In this document: one piece after another, positions 1 through 9,950 of the stretch | Position numbering within the stretch: position 1 is the first letter of the stretch | How the letters are laid out: every line of letters begins with the position of its first letter | From: Micropterix aruncella | Lineage: Eukaryota > Arthropoda > Insecta > Lepidoptera > Micropterigidae | DNA: 64,000 bases | Direction of reading: 5' to 3' | Assembly: GCA_944548615.1 (NCBI GenBank) | Contig: OX155961.1 | Location: 24,333,620-24,397,619 of the forward strand | Program-made: the position numbers and the translations under genes | Notes under the pieces: model-generated | The model's input: only the letters and a program-made list of their open reading frames with translations | Database searches by the model: none | What the model was told of the DNA's origin: nothing

Positions 1-1419
1 TTTGGAATTGCACAGAATCGAATTTTTGGTTATTCTGGAGTTGGCGTAGAGCAGAGAGGGCAGTTTAAGCGCTAGCCCAAAATTTTGTTTGGACCTGAAG
101 AGAGTCGAGGGGTCAGCTGGTTTGGCTAAGGACAGCCAGGATTTTAAACTAGCTGTCACCAGCGCATCTAGACGGGACAGTTGGGTTTTGGTAAAATCGT
201 AAATAAGAAAGGGCCATGACAAATGTGACGTTAGATAATTGTCATAGATCCAGGCCTTACGAGGGCCAGAAATTAGCAAGGCATCTATTTTCGCCAGGCA
301 ACTTTTGAAATGCTCTATAACATGATCGCCCGAGACGTCTTTTCCCTGATGGGTGATTTTTCTGCCGAGGAATTTGAAATGATTGTTTGGGTCTATAAGG
401 GAGATATTAGAGCCCTTATAGACCAATTTGGGGTCATAGGATGTAAATTTTGTGCCCATGCGGGCGAGTCCAAGGCAAAAACATTTGGAGGGCTTCACTT
501 TTATACAGGCTGACCAGTCGCAGAAAAGCTCCACTTTCTGTAATAGCAGGGAAAGCTGCTTGGGGCTTCTGGTGATGAAAGTTAGGTCGTCGGCAAAAGC
601 GAGGCACGACGAGGTGTATTGGCCGTCTGTTTTAAAACGGTAGCCCCACTTCCTGTCAAACTGGGTCAGGCTTTCCAGCAGTATATTAAAAACTATATTA
701 AAAATCGTCGGAGAGAGGCAACAGCCCTGAAATAGTCCAATTGAATATGGTATAGAGCGGGTAGTCCATTCTTGCGTTTTAACATGGAAAGTCAGACAGT
801 TGTAGTAGGAGGCTACAATGTCACGCACGACTGGTGGGAAGTTGTACCAGCGGAGTGCAAAGTGGAGGAGACTGTGTCGGACTGACCCAAAGGCATTCTC
901 TAGGTCGAGCCAGCATACATTGATTTGGCGTTCGTGCTGTCTCGCATCCTTGATGGCAGCAGCCAGGAGAGAATTGTGCTCGAGGCAGCCCGAGACGCCA
1001 CGCATGACTGTTTTGCTGTAGTTAAAACGGTTTTTGTCGAACCGGGCTTCCTTTTTGGATTTGAGAAATGCTGCCTTGCGCTTGTCGTTTTGCGTTGCTA
1101 CGCTCTGTATGAGTTTTAGTATAGAGCGGTACGCGCGCGAGAAGTTGTGGCAGAGGGCTTTATCCCCGGCTTTCTTGGCTTCACGTAACTGGCGACGAAG
1201 TAGCCGCTTTTGCCTACGGAGCTTTGCCTTAAATGCGTTTTCTCTGTGAACCGGGTCGACATGGGTAGATTTTGGGTAAACACCCGAGAAGTATTCATGG
1301 ACCGCCACCTGGAAGGACGACAGCTGGACGCTGGCAGGGGCATAAGCCTTTAATTTGTTTCGTAATAAGATTCTACAACGAATAACTTTTAGTAGTATAG
1401 TTCCAAAGTTTCTTAGATA
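1..1419 (-). CDS. Reverse transcriptase of an R2-superclade-like non-LTR retrotransposon, partial at window edge
   Basis: The minus strand stays open for 473 codons, from just after stops at 1420-1422 and 1426-1428 to base 1, and leaves the window. The frame has the three RT palm motifs. Motif A reads CWLDLENAFGSV, with its catalytic Asp at 904-906. Motif B reads GLFQGCCLSPTIFN (about 740-697). Motif C reads AFADDL, with the Asp pair at 586-591. A VKPSKC segment and FKFLG follow, as in R2-like elements. A basic Lys/Arg-rich stretch (about 1260-1040) precedes the palm. It passes straight into a GVSGCLEHNSLL block, so the finger motifs usually found between them seem deleted in frame. The first in-frame ATG is at 1003-1005. 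The restriction-like endonuclease expected after the thumb would lie beyond base 1. RT is certain from the motifs; the R2-superclade placement rests on the ADDL and KPxKC pattern. The lack of stops suggests a young copy. Confidence 0.8.
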
Positions 1420-1442
1420 CTATTTTTACTTTATGTTAAGTT

Positions 1443-1890
1443 AAAATTACTGAAGAGGTCGGGGGACTATGGAATATACTGTTTCCTAAGCAGCGGGGGT
1501 AGATGTTGACTTGTGGTCAACCACTCTTGAAATGACCAAATAGCTACCTGATCCTGAATTCAGAGCCGGGCAAAACATGACACCGATGAATATACGGCAG
1601 GTAGATGCCGCGCAAGCGACTTCGACCCCGTAACCAGTCAAAAGGTAGGAGGGAACCTGATAGTTACTTAATTTCAGACGGAGATATTGTGCCAAAACTG
1701 CTAGCCAGTGGGCGAGGTGGCCCCAATGGGTTACCTTGCTAGTGCCTCGCCGTAAGGCGTTGGATTCTGGCGGTTTCGTGGCTTTGCTGGACGGTAGGTT
1801 TGTACCATCTTAAAGTCGTCTACGCTCACCTTATGCGAGATTGAACAATCACATTAAAGGTGACGGATTCGCCCATTGTAGTTAAATAGT
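1443..1890 (-). repeat. QP repeat copy, diverged subfamily B, Q module only
   Basis: The plus-strand sequence is the reverse complement of module Q. It starts near the GGGGGACT junction, passes the AGCGGGGGTAG block, and ends near 1886 at the GGTGACGG / CGCCCATTGTAGTT terminus. It is well diverged. It shares with the copies at 13.8 and 18.5 kb a variant block around CAGACGGAGATATT that the young copies lack, so it belongs to a second, older subfamily. No coding potential is recognised. Confidence 0.7.
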
Positions 1891-2140
1891 CAAGTTGTAC
1901 AATACAATAAATGAAACAGAAAAAAAATAGAAAACTAAATGCATAAACTACAATATTCATTATGCGAAGGCTCAGGAGGCGATTGGTAATTGTATATGCC
2001 TGGGCGAGTATTTTTTGGGTTCTCGAAAACGACCAAGCGCGCCAGCAGGTGCAAGAAGAGAAAATCACAAAGAGAACGACAAGTCAGGGCGGCCCGGCAT
2101 GTTTGTCAAGAGAAAGGGTTTCCGCAGTAGGATGCCCACT

Positions 2141-2714
2141 TGGAGGTGTTGACTACAATGGGCCAACCCGTGACCCCAGGACGTTTTAAAGATTTCGATC
2201 ATTCCGTCTCCCAATGGGAGCGTAGAAAACTTTGAGACGGAACAGTCGCCCGTGAGAGATCAAAGCCTTTTTCGGCCAGATTTCTCTAGCTTCCTGACTG
2301 GTTACGGGTTCGAGCTCACTTACGCGGACCTCCTCTTACGTAGCGGTGATTTGGTGTCTACCGAATCTATTGCGGACCACGGAGTTCTTTGCCCGGCTTT
2401 TCACCTGGTATCGGGTAGCCGAATGGTAATTTCAATAGCGGTTGCCATAAGGTTAACAACTACCCCCGCTCTATAGGAAACAAAGAAGTTTCCAAAATCC
2501 CCCGGTTGCAGCGCACCGTGTGGCGATCGATTGGCTGACGCCCTATGGTGCGCAAATCGTCCAGGGGTACCCGAAGGACGATTCCCAGGGGAACTGGCCG
2601 CAGTCACAGAGTCCTACTCGGGCACGCACTTCTACTTAAACGCTACCGGATGGGTGATGATCTGTGAGTTAGTTGGGTCATAATGGCCCAATTACACTGG
2701 ACCAATTAGCTCCT
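2141..2714 (+). repeat. QP repeat copy, Q plus P
   Basis: It begins at the GTTGACTACAA terminus and runs through Q, including ACCGAATCTATTGCGGACC and CCCCCGCTCTATAGG. It then crosses into P (GATCGATTGGCTGACGCC) and ends at CCAATTAGCTCCTA, the equivalent of the usual GTTAGCTCCCA end. About 110 bases of Q near the middle are missing. The short open frames on both strands are by-products of its base composition. Confidence 0.75.
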
Positions 2715-2975
2715 AATATAATTATCGCCTGCCTCAGGATGTCCCACAAAGCAACCCACCTCACTGCCAACACACTCTACACCGCTAAGGTATTTGTCCC
2801 AACAAAAATATTACCTAGCAGCTCATCCCTCGTCGACTCCAGTATCGGGCAACTCAAAATGATGTGCTCCGTCGGTCGAATCTCCGCTACCTTCTTTTTA
2901 ATATCTCCGTGCTGTAAAGTGGTGAAACCACAGGGACTAAACATGTTTCATACCGATGGTCACCAATGCCATAAA
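2715..2975 (-). pseudogene. C-terminal tail of a non-LTR retrotransposon pol (RNase H-proximal region)
   Basis: Minus-strand translation gives RPTEHIILSCPILES, then TRDELLG. This is the zinc-knuckle-like tail that follows RNase H in I/R1/Jockey-type elements, where TEHIILxCP is characteristic. The fragment is short and lies between QP copies at 2141-2714 and 2995-3255. The plus-strand frame across this region (2673-3110) is antisense and chimeric. The family match is from motif memory only. Confidence 0.5.
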
Positions 2976-2994
2976 AGAATGCCTAAGGCGTACG

Positions 2995-3255
2995 TATCGG
3001 TGAAACGGTGTCTACCGAATCTATCGCGGACCACGGCACCCTTTGCCGGGCTGTATCACCCGGTATCGGGTAGCCTATTGGTCGTTTCAAGAGCAGTCGC
3101 CGTAAGGTGATCAACTACCCCCGCTCTACAGGAGACAGTACTGTTTCCAGACTCCCCCGACTGTCAGTTAGAATGCACAAATGATTTGTTGACAAAGCAC
3201 AATACTTAAACCGTCCAGGAGTGCCAGAAGATTGACTCCTGGGGAAAACTAGCCC
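2995..3255 (+). repeat. QP repeat fragment, 3' part of Q plus start of P
   Basis: It starts inside Q at GGTGAAACGGTGTCTACCG, continues through CCCCCGCTCTACAGG and the CCCCGACTGTCAG junction, and stops within P at TTGACTCCTGGGG. It is 5'-truncated relative to full Q. With the inverted copy at 3375-3988 it makes a loose inverted pair. Confidence 0.7.
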
Positions 3256-3374
3256 GTACCAGCGCTATCCCATTTCTTCTGTAAAACCGAAGGTTTACTC
3301 TACATAGATCACAAGAACATTCCCTAACCAATTCTACTGACGGATGGATTGGGGGTTGGGGGGGTGGGACAATT

Positions 3375-3988
3375 TGGGGAGCTAATGGAGTTGGGGACCT
3401 GTTCGATGGACACACTCATCCGACGGCCTCAACGTATGAAGTGCGAGCCAGGGTAGGAGGAGTCAATCTTCTGGTACTCCTGAACGGTTTGCGCATCATG
3501 CTGCGTCAACCAATCGTTTGTGCATTCTGACTGACAGTCGGGGGAGTCTGCAAACAGTACTGTCTCCCGTAGAGCGGGGGTAGTTGTTCACCTTACGGCG
3601 ACTGCTCTTGAAAAGACCATTAGGCTACCCGATACCGGGTGATACAGCCGGGCAAGAGATGCCGTGGTCCGCGATAGATTCGGTAGACACCGTTTTATCG
3701 CTACGTAAGGGAGAGGACCGCGCAAGCAACCTCGAACCCGTAACCAGTCGGGAGACTGGAGTAATCTGGTTGAAACTGGAAGTAAGGGCGCGAGTGTCGG
3801 CCCGCTGGTGACTTACCTGGCTATCTCGCGGTAAGGCGTTGGCTTCTTACGGGCATATGGCGGAACTTGACGGTGGACTGTTTTTGTTCTGATTTTTCTG
3901 CGCTCACCTCATGGGAAACAGAACGATCAACATCGTAAAACTTCCTGAGGTGACGGGTTCGCCCGTCGTAGTCGACGTCCGCTCTAGT
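3375..3988 (-). repeat. QP repeat copy, Q plus P, inverted
   Basis: Read on the minus strand this is a nearly complete unit: Q terminus TCGACTACGACGGGCGA near 3980, then Q, the hairpin junction (CTGACTGACAGTCGG on the plus strand), then P ending at TTAGCTCCCC near 3376. It keeps the AGTAAGGGCGCGAGTG and AAGGGAGAGGACCGCGC blocks shared by most copies. It is moderately diverged from the youngest copies. Confidence 0.75.
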
Positions 3989-4238
3989 TGACGGATATAT
4001 TATTATACTAAAATACAAGGCGCACCGACTGAAATGCTATGGAAGTCATTCGCTGTTGTACTGAGTGTAGGCGGCATACGGTTGCTGCTACAACTCAAAT
4101 TATGAGGGAGGGGGAGCGTTTCAAACCTTCATGCCGTAAAATCATTTTTTTTATGTTCTGGGGAATAGCAGCAAATATAACCGGCTGTCATGTGTTCATT
4201 TGTAGAGCACAAAAGTGTAATATTCAAAAGCGCGAATG

Positions 4239-4559
4239 AAGGTATACGACCGTAATACTGCCCGTGAGGCCTTATTGCTAAATAGGAAAAATCTACTCAT
4301 ACTGGTGAGGGCCCTCACGGAGCATTGTGGCCTGAGCAAACACATATACAACCTCAAGCTCCGGGACACGAAAATGTGCAGGTTCTGCTAAGAGGCAGAG
4401 GAAACTTCCCTTCACCTCATGTGCAAGTGTGGCCCGCCAATGCTTAAAAGATACACGCACTTGGGTGGTCATTACCTCCAACCTGAGGAGGTAAAACAAC
4501 CTGGCGCCAAAAGCCTGCCGCGGCTCTTAAATAATACGAGGCCTGTCGCAGAACTATAA
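4239..4559 (+). pseudogene. C-terminal zinc-knuckle region of an I/R1-like non-LTR retrotransposon
   Basis: One frame reads LVRALTEHCGLSKHIYNLKL, then MCRFC, a stop (TAA, 4389-4391), EAEETSLHLMCKC and HLGGHYL, and ends at TAA 4557-4559. The T-x-H-C-x-L-x-x-H pattern followed by CxxC...HxxxxC is the usual end of pol proteins in I/R1/LOA-type elements. The single in-frame stop makes it a dead copy. No RT or RNase H core is visible upstream, so it is a short 5'-truncated remnant. Confidence 0.6.
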
Positions 4560-5126
4560 TAGATGGCGAAGACAATATATCAGCAATAATCGCAGTATCA
4601 CAAGGCTCATAAAGACCATAGAAAATCCCCGAAGAACAAATAAAAAATCAAAAATAGTGTAACGTTGCTACTAAATTTTGTCAGCACTAAAACGTTTTAT
4701 TCGCATCATCGAGAGTACGTCCAATATTTTTTCTTTGGGAACATTTTTGAAAATATATATTTGCATATAAATGCATACCTAGATAACTTTAACGTTATAA
4801 TTACCAATTTGTTAAAACCATTATTTTGCTGTTATTAGGCATATGTGTTGTCCCCTCTTGCTGCCTATCAAGGCAGGTAGTAAGCGACAACATCGTTCTC
4901 GTGTTTCGCAAAACTAGAGCGTCGGGTGGGTCTGGCTGGGTAGTCGTCGGGCATGTCCACAAACACGGGTTCAAAGCAAAGAGGACGCGAAAACTCCGGC
5001 GACAAAACACGCCGCTCGTCCGACTTTTCTACCACTCAAATCGCCTCACCGATGCTTCCGTCACGGCAATACAGCTTTTCACCAAAATAGAGTAATTCGG
5101 CTTAGAGGGCGCACTCAAATCAAACA
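4560..5126. other. Intergenic stretch, no supported feature
   Basis: AT-rich sequence with a more GC-rich patch at about 4890-5090. An 89-codon plus frame crosses the patch but resembles nothing I recognise. Confidence 0.4.
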
Positions 5127-5595
5127 GGTTTTTTTTTTCAATAAATTTATTCATAGAAAAAGATACATTTTTTAAAATATTACAATCTCGCCAAACTGGT
5201 ATACAGTTTGTTGGCGAGAAAAACTCTTATTTTTCTAGTCCTACACTTCTAATTTTGTGATACAAAAATACATTATTAAAATATAAAAAACAATGCACAG
5301 CAGTATTACTACTGGTCTTACTACAGGCTTAAATTAGGCCAGTATTACTACAAGCTTAAATTATAGAAACGTATAACAAATTTACTTAGTACCACTAATT
5401 TCACTATAAACATCCAACAGGTAGCTTTTTAATCTCTTTTTAAACATCTGTTTGCTCACGCTTACACAGTCTTCCTCAGATACAATAGTATTAAAGATTT
5501 TTGGAATGAGGTACTTTAACGTCCTTTCACCATAGTAGTTGTTCGCTCTTGGTTCTTCAAATCTTTTACGGACTTTTTCTCTCACATTCCTATTG
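5127..5595 (-). pseudogene. C-terminus and 3' UTR of a CR1/Jockey-type retrotransposon
   Basis: The minus-strand frame at 5585-5382 reads NYYGERTLKYLIPKIFN, then KQMFKKRLKSYLL. This is the conserved last segment of CR1/Jockey-type RT proteins (YLGPKIWN...FKKxLKxYLL). About 250 bases of AT-rich 3' UTR follow, ending in an AATAAATTTATTG-like signal and an A-run on the minus strand (T-run at about 5130-5139). This is a typical 5'-truncated insertion. Confidence 0.65.
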
Positions 5596-5599
5596 GTTG

Positions 5600-5920
5600 A
5601 CTAGGTTGACTAGGTATGGACCTTTGACCGCATACTAGCCACATAGATACAAAGTTACTGGTATTAATGTGTCCACATGTCCGACATGACAATTTATTGC
5701 CGGATTTTCAGAGGGCGAAGCAAGCGATATTTTGGAATGATAAAGATCGTTAAAATCTGTTTCAAGCCTTGTGTATTTAAAATCGTTACGAGCTTTGTGC
5801 AGATTGCCAGCTTTTCATCCGATTGATATAAAATTTAATTACGAAAGTAGATTTTTGATAGCCAACTTCTGAAATACTTATGTCATATTATAAACGCCTG
5901 ATTTACCAGGTGTCCTGATA
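5600..5920. repeat. Intergenic; holds a 0.1 kb repeat shared with 39.7 kb
   Basis: The sequence around 5685-5780 (TTTATTGCCGGA, TTTCAG and AATGATAA blocks) reappears in diverged form at about 39733-39815. The rest is AT-rich with no recognised feature. Confidence 0.45.
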
Positions 5921-5934
5921 CCCATATAAGACCA
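5921..5934 (+). repeat. 14-bp target-site duplication, left copy
   Basis: CCCATATAAGACCA here is repeated exactly at 7289-7302 and brackets the composite QP element between them. Confidence 0.75.
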
Positions 5935-7288
5935 TATATTGAGTTGTCGACTACAACGGGCGAGCCTGTCACCACAGGAAGTTTTAACGATTAGTAGTTC
6001 TATCGACCTGCAGTGATCGTAGAAGACTTTTGACAAAACAATCCGACGTTTAGCTACGCCACAACCCGTTAGCGACCAACGCCTTACCGCGAGGATCCAG
6101 TTATGTTAACTGGCGGGCGGCACTCGCGCCCTAACTACCAATTGTGAACAGATTTCTCCGGTCTCTCGATTGGTTCCGAGTTCGAGGTCGCTTGCGCAAT
6201 CCTCTCCCTTACGAAGCGGTGAAACAGTGAATACCGAATCTATCGCGGACCATGGCGTCCTTTGCCCGAATCTGAACCGGGATCGGATGGCCAATGGTCA
6301 TTTCAAGAGCAGTCGCCGTAAAGTACGCAACCACCCCCGCTCTATAGGAAACAATACAGCTTCCAGACTCCCGCGACTGTTAGTCGGGGGAGTCTGGAAG
6401 TCTGGGAGCTAACGGGCCCATGATGAGGTGGCCACATGACCCATGTGTTCAGGGTCGGTCACACTCACGGGCCAACACCCATCCGACGGCCTCCACGCAC
6501 GGGGTGCGAACCTGGGTAGGACACTGGGTCAACCAGTCTCCCATGGGAATCAAACCTCTGGCGCTCCTGGACGGTCTGCGCACCGAGCGGCGCAAGCCAA
6601 TCGATTGTGCTCTCCGACTAACAGTCGGGGGAGTCTGGGAACTGTATTGTTTCCTATAGAGCGGGGGTGGTTGCCTACCTTACGGCGACTGCTCTTGAAA
6701 TGACCATTGGCTATCCGATCCCGGTTCAGAGCCGGGCAAAGGACGCCTTGGTTCACGATAGAATCGGTGTACTCCGTTTCACCGCTTCGTAAGGGAGAGG
6801 ACCGCGCAAGCGACCTCGAACTCGGAATCAATCGAGAGACCGGAGAAATCTGGTCACAATTGGAAGTGAGGGCGCGAGTATCTCGAGCCCGCCGGGTTTA
6901 TTCCTGGCTAACTCGCGGTAAGGCGTTGGACTCTCACGGGTTGTGGCATAGCTAGACGTTGGATTGTATTGTCCAAAGTCTTCTACGCTCACTGCAGGGC
7001 GATAGAACGACTAATCGTTAAAACGTCCTGTGGTGACGGGCTCGCCCGTTGTAGTCGACACCGCAAGATGTTAGTCGGAGTGCACAATCGATTGGCTTGC
7101 GCCGCACGGTGCGCAGACCGTTCAGGAGCGCCAGAGGTTTGATTCCCAGGGGAAACTGACCAGGGCCAGAGTCCTACCCAGGTTCGCATCCCGTGCGTGG
7201 AGGCCGTCGGATGGGTGTTGACCCGTGAGTATGACCGACCCTGAACACATGGGTCTTCTTGGCCAACCCGTCATGGGCCCGTTAGCTC
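5935..7288. mobile_element. Composite QP element: QP with an inverted QP inside, bounded by a 14-bp duplication
   Basis: The order is Q(+) 5935-6387, then an inverted P-Q unit at about 6401-7068, then P(+) 7069-7288. The sequence TGTTAGTCGG is present on both sides of the inner unit (6378-6387 and 7069-7078), as a target duplication would be. The outer Q and P ends are flanked by the 14-bp direct repeat, which fixes the whole 1354-bp block as one inserted unit. The order P(-) Q(+) P(+) Q(-) at 42.5-43.6 kb is the same structure read from the other strand. No terminal inverted repeat, poly-A tail or known protein is seen. Open frames of 60-90 codons exist on both strands and have no recognised homology. 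Confidence 0.8.
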
Positions 7289-7302
7289 CCCATATAAGAC
7301 CA
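7289..7302 (+). repeat. 14-bp target-site duplication, right copy
   Basis: An exact match to 5921-5934. The first two C's could be shared with the element end, so 12-14 bp is the safe range. Confidence 0.75.
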
Positions 7303-8394
7303 ATAAAGAAGGCCTTTGATACCGTCTGCTGCTGGGTTCTCAAGTTAACTATTGAAATTTTGACAGATTTTTTTTGGGGGAGGTGGCGCCAACAGTTCGT
7401 TAAATATAACATTTTTGAATCCAAGCTATACAACTCTCAATTTGGAGTCAGCCAAGTATCAAACAGAGCTTTTGCTATTCAATTTATTTGCTAAATAATC
7501 TGAGTAAAGTTGTCACATTAGCACGTTGTCTAATGTTTGCTGAAGTTGTCAAATTATTAAGTGCTGAGGAAAGCGATCCCTTCTAGCGTAATATTGATGC
7601 AGTTTATGCATGAAAGCAACCTTCACTTTAATATTAACAAATGTTCAGTGATGTGATCGCCTGCCCACGATCGGTGGAGTATTCATACATGCCTGATGTA
7701 TGAATACTCCACCGCTAGGTGTGTGCTTCCTATAGTGAATAGAGTCAAGGACTTAAGTGTTTTATTCCACTCCTGGTTAAACGTCAAGGAACAATTATTC
7801 AACTATCTATGGCTTCTTTTAAACTTCTAGGGTTCCTGATACGGCAATCAAAACACTTACAATAAGGTTACAATGCGCACGTTGTACAACTCAATTGGTA
7901 ATTTTTATCATGGAAACGAATGCAGCTATTTGGAATCTATATAGCGCGGATATCTATATCCTAATGCTGTAAAAGGTACAGAAGTGTCTTGAGATTTTTG
8001 TATTATCGATTTTCGTATCCGACTGCGTTTATTACAGTCATAGTTGGCTACAATTATCTCTGTCTCAGAAGAGAAATGCTGACCTTTTTACCAGAAATCC
8101 TATATTTTTTATCAGATTCAAGATGAAACTGATATTCATTGATTTCTGCAAAATGAAATCCTTACAATAGAGGCAAGTTAAATCAAAATACAATGAATGA
8201 ATTACATTGATTAAATCAGCGAAAGGCGTATCTTAAATATGGGATGAGAGTTCGAAGTATTTACAACTTTTAAATTAAACTCTAAATTAAATGGATCTGT
8301 GGAATTGGAAGATAGATTATCTTTGCAGAACATGTAGAGAGCACGATAAACCGCTCGACTAGAAAAATAATAATAATAATAGTTACTACTTATT
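7303..8394. other. AT-rich intergenic DNA with one perfect hairpin
   Basis: I see no gene. The only clear structure is the inverted repeat at 7672-7714, listed separately. Confidence 0.4.
7672..7714. repeat. Perfect 19-bp inverted repeat, 5-nt loop
   Basis: Arms 7672-7690 and 7696-7714 (CGGTGGAGTATTCATACAT and its reverse complement) pair without mismatch around GCCTG. This is shorter than a typical insect pre-miRNA stem. It may be a small palindromic insertion or replication-derived inversion. Confidence 0.7.
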
Positions 8395-8500
8395 ATTGTG
8401 AAAATTCACAATGGGCGGGATTATCGTTATACGACAGTATCCTAAAACCAATCCTATTATGAAGTGTGTGTATGTATGTGTACATGTAACATTTGTGCAA
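8395..8500 (-). mobile_element. 5'-truncated copy of the adjacent tRNA-SINE tail
   Basis: The block with TTCACAATGGG, ATACGACA and CCAATCCTA matches the 3' part of the SINE at 8535-8815 (TTCACAATGGGTTGG, CATACGACA). Both copies are oriented to the minus strand and lie head to tail. The tRNA-related head is absent here. Confidence 0.6.
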
Positions 8501-8534
8501 TTGTATGAATAGAATATAAAGAGTATTGATTTCG

Positions 8535-8815
8535 TTTATTTGTTTGTTAATACTCTTTATTTAAAATTTCACAATGGGTTGGTTTATTGTCATACGACAA
8601 TCTCTTCCAACCAACCCTACTATGAATTGTTTATATTTATATGTGCGTGTAACATGTGTGACAGTATTTGTCTTGTTATTGCGTCCGATCGACAGAGATG
8701 AAATGCAATTCCGTTAATTTTATCCCTACGAAAAATGGTCACACAGCCTGGAATCGAACCCGGGACCATACAAAGTAAGATCAGGCAACCTAGCGACTTT
8801 GGCACTGGGCCATGT
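8535..8815 (-). mobile_element. tRNA-derived SINE
   Basis: On the minus strand a near-consensus A box (TGGCCCAGTGCC, 8812-8801) is followed about 50 bases later by a perfect B box (GGTTCGATTCC, 8760-8750), the spacing of an internal Pol III promoter. A body with TGTCGATCGGACGCAATAA and a tail near TTTAAATAAAGAGT follow. It is not a functional tRNA gene, because the anticodon arm does not fold as one. The GTCGATCGGA-type body also occurs, diverged, at 9478-9605. Confidence 0.8.
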
Positions 8816-8829
8816 ATTTTCATTACATC

Positions 8830-9470
8830 AATTACAATTCCGGTATATTAAATTGATCCTAAACTAGTTACATAATTTAACAAAGAACCATAAACGGTAA
8901 ATATTTTTTAATTATTTCAATTAACAAAAAATAATAAAATATATTAAATTATACAGGTAATTAAAAAAATTGTAATTTAAAATATATTAGCAGCTACGAT
9001 GCTTTTCTCAGTGTATTTTAAATTGTCGTATACGGTGTATTTTAAAATGTCGTCAACTTACATATATATACATGTTGATTTTAACGAAATAAATACGGAT
9101 GGATCTCTTGGATATATCGATATTTTTAATCGTCTTTCATTTATCTGGCAATTTATTATAAATTTTCAGTCCAATATAAGTCTAGTACGTGGTATGATCT
9201 GCTGGAGTTAGTGAGTTTTATTCCTGGTGTCATGGTGATATATTTTCTCGTCAGATATTGCCGATCTCTTATTACAATAGATTTCGCAAAGACTTTCTTG
9301 AACAAAAATAGCATATACGTCCAAAATCCCTAATTTTTGGAAGTTATCACTACGTGACTGCCATGTACTAATACTTAGAATAGAAGGTATGGCTTCTCTG
9401 TAAAGTTAATACACTGCTAATGTGCACTGATGTACCTTACAGAAGAATACCATATCGCAGGTGTGATTCA
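8830..9470. other. AT-rich intergenic DNA
   Basis: Strongly AT-rich with no supported gene. A 70-codon frame at 8999-9211 consists of low-complexity residues. Confidence 0.4.
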
Positions 9471-9477
9471 ACTGGCT

Positions 9478-9605
9478 CTAGGTCTTTTATTGCATTCGAT
9501 CGACAGTATTCAGATGAAATTCGTATTTTTTCCCAAATGAAAATTGGTACTGAAACGGGTATAGAATAGTCTAGTGTTTAACGCATTAGCCAACTTAAGG
9601 ATTGA
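9478..9605 (-). mobile_element. Diverged tRNA-SINE copy
   Basis: TTTTATTGCATTCGATCGACAG and ATGAAATTC match the body of the SINE at 8535-8815. The tRNA-like head is degraded (ATTGAACTGG in place of the B-box complement). Confidence 0.5.
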
Positions 9606-9845
9606 ACTGGTAGGAGACACTTATCTGAATATTAACGAGTTACATACGGGGCTATATTTAATTCCAGGTCACTACTCTACCTTTTGATGGAATTAGACTA
9701 CCGGGAGCGAATCGAAAACCCTCGATACCACAGTAAGCGTCGTATACAGCTTGGACAACTGGTACAGAAAGTTAATTCTTTCATAATACGCTAGAGCCAT
9801 AAAGCGGCAATTATATCATCAGCCGCCATTTCAGTAGATACCTAC

Positions 9846-9950
9846 ACATCATGGTAAAACTTAGGACGGGCTATCATAATTGTTGATCGTTGACGAGTCT
9901 CCTCGTCTGGAGCTAACCCTTGGTGAAGTATTAGGTCATTCTTATTGTAG
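9846..9950 (+). repeat. Fragment of lepidopteran-style dispersed repeat R
   Basis: It matches one 117-bp unit of the R copy at 12459-13094 (ATGGTAAAACTTAGGACGGG, GAGTCTCCTCGT). The other half of R is at 10832-11086, so about 0.9 kb may have been inserted between them. Confidence 0.55.

Noticed and set aside
2673..3110. 145-codon plus frame
   Set aside because: Runs antisense to a non-LTR C-terminus and into a QP fragment; no coherent protein.
4826..5095. 89-codon plus frame as a host gene
   Set aside because: No signal, domain or similarity; overlapping minus frame equally open in part.
7316..7370. KKAFDTV peptide resembling RT motif A
   Set aside because: No flanking RT sequence in any frame; too short to separate from chance.
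8740..8815. A tRNA gene on the minus strand
   Set aside because: A and B boxes are good, but the cloverleaf is incomplete and the SINE body follows; called a SINE.
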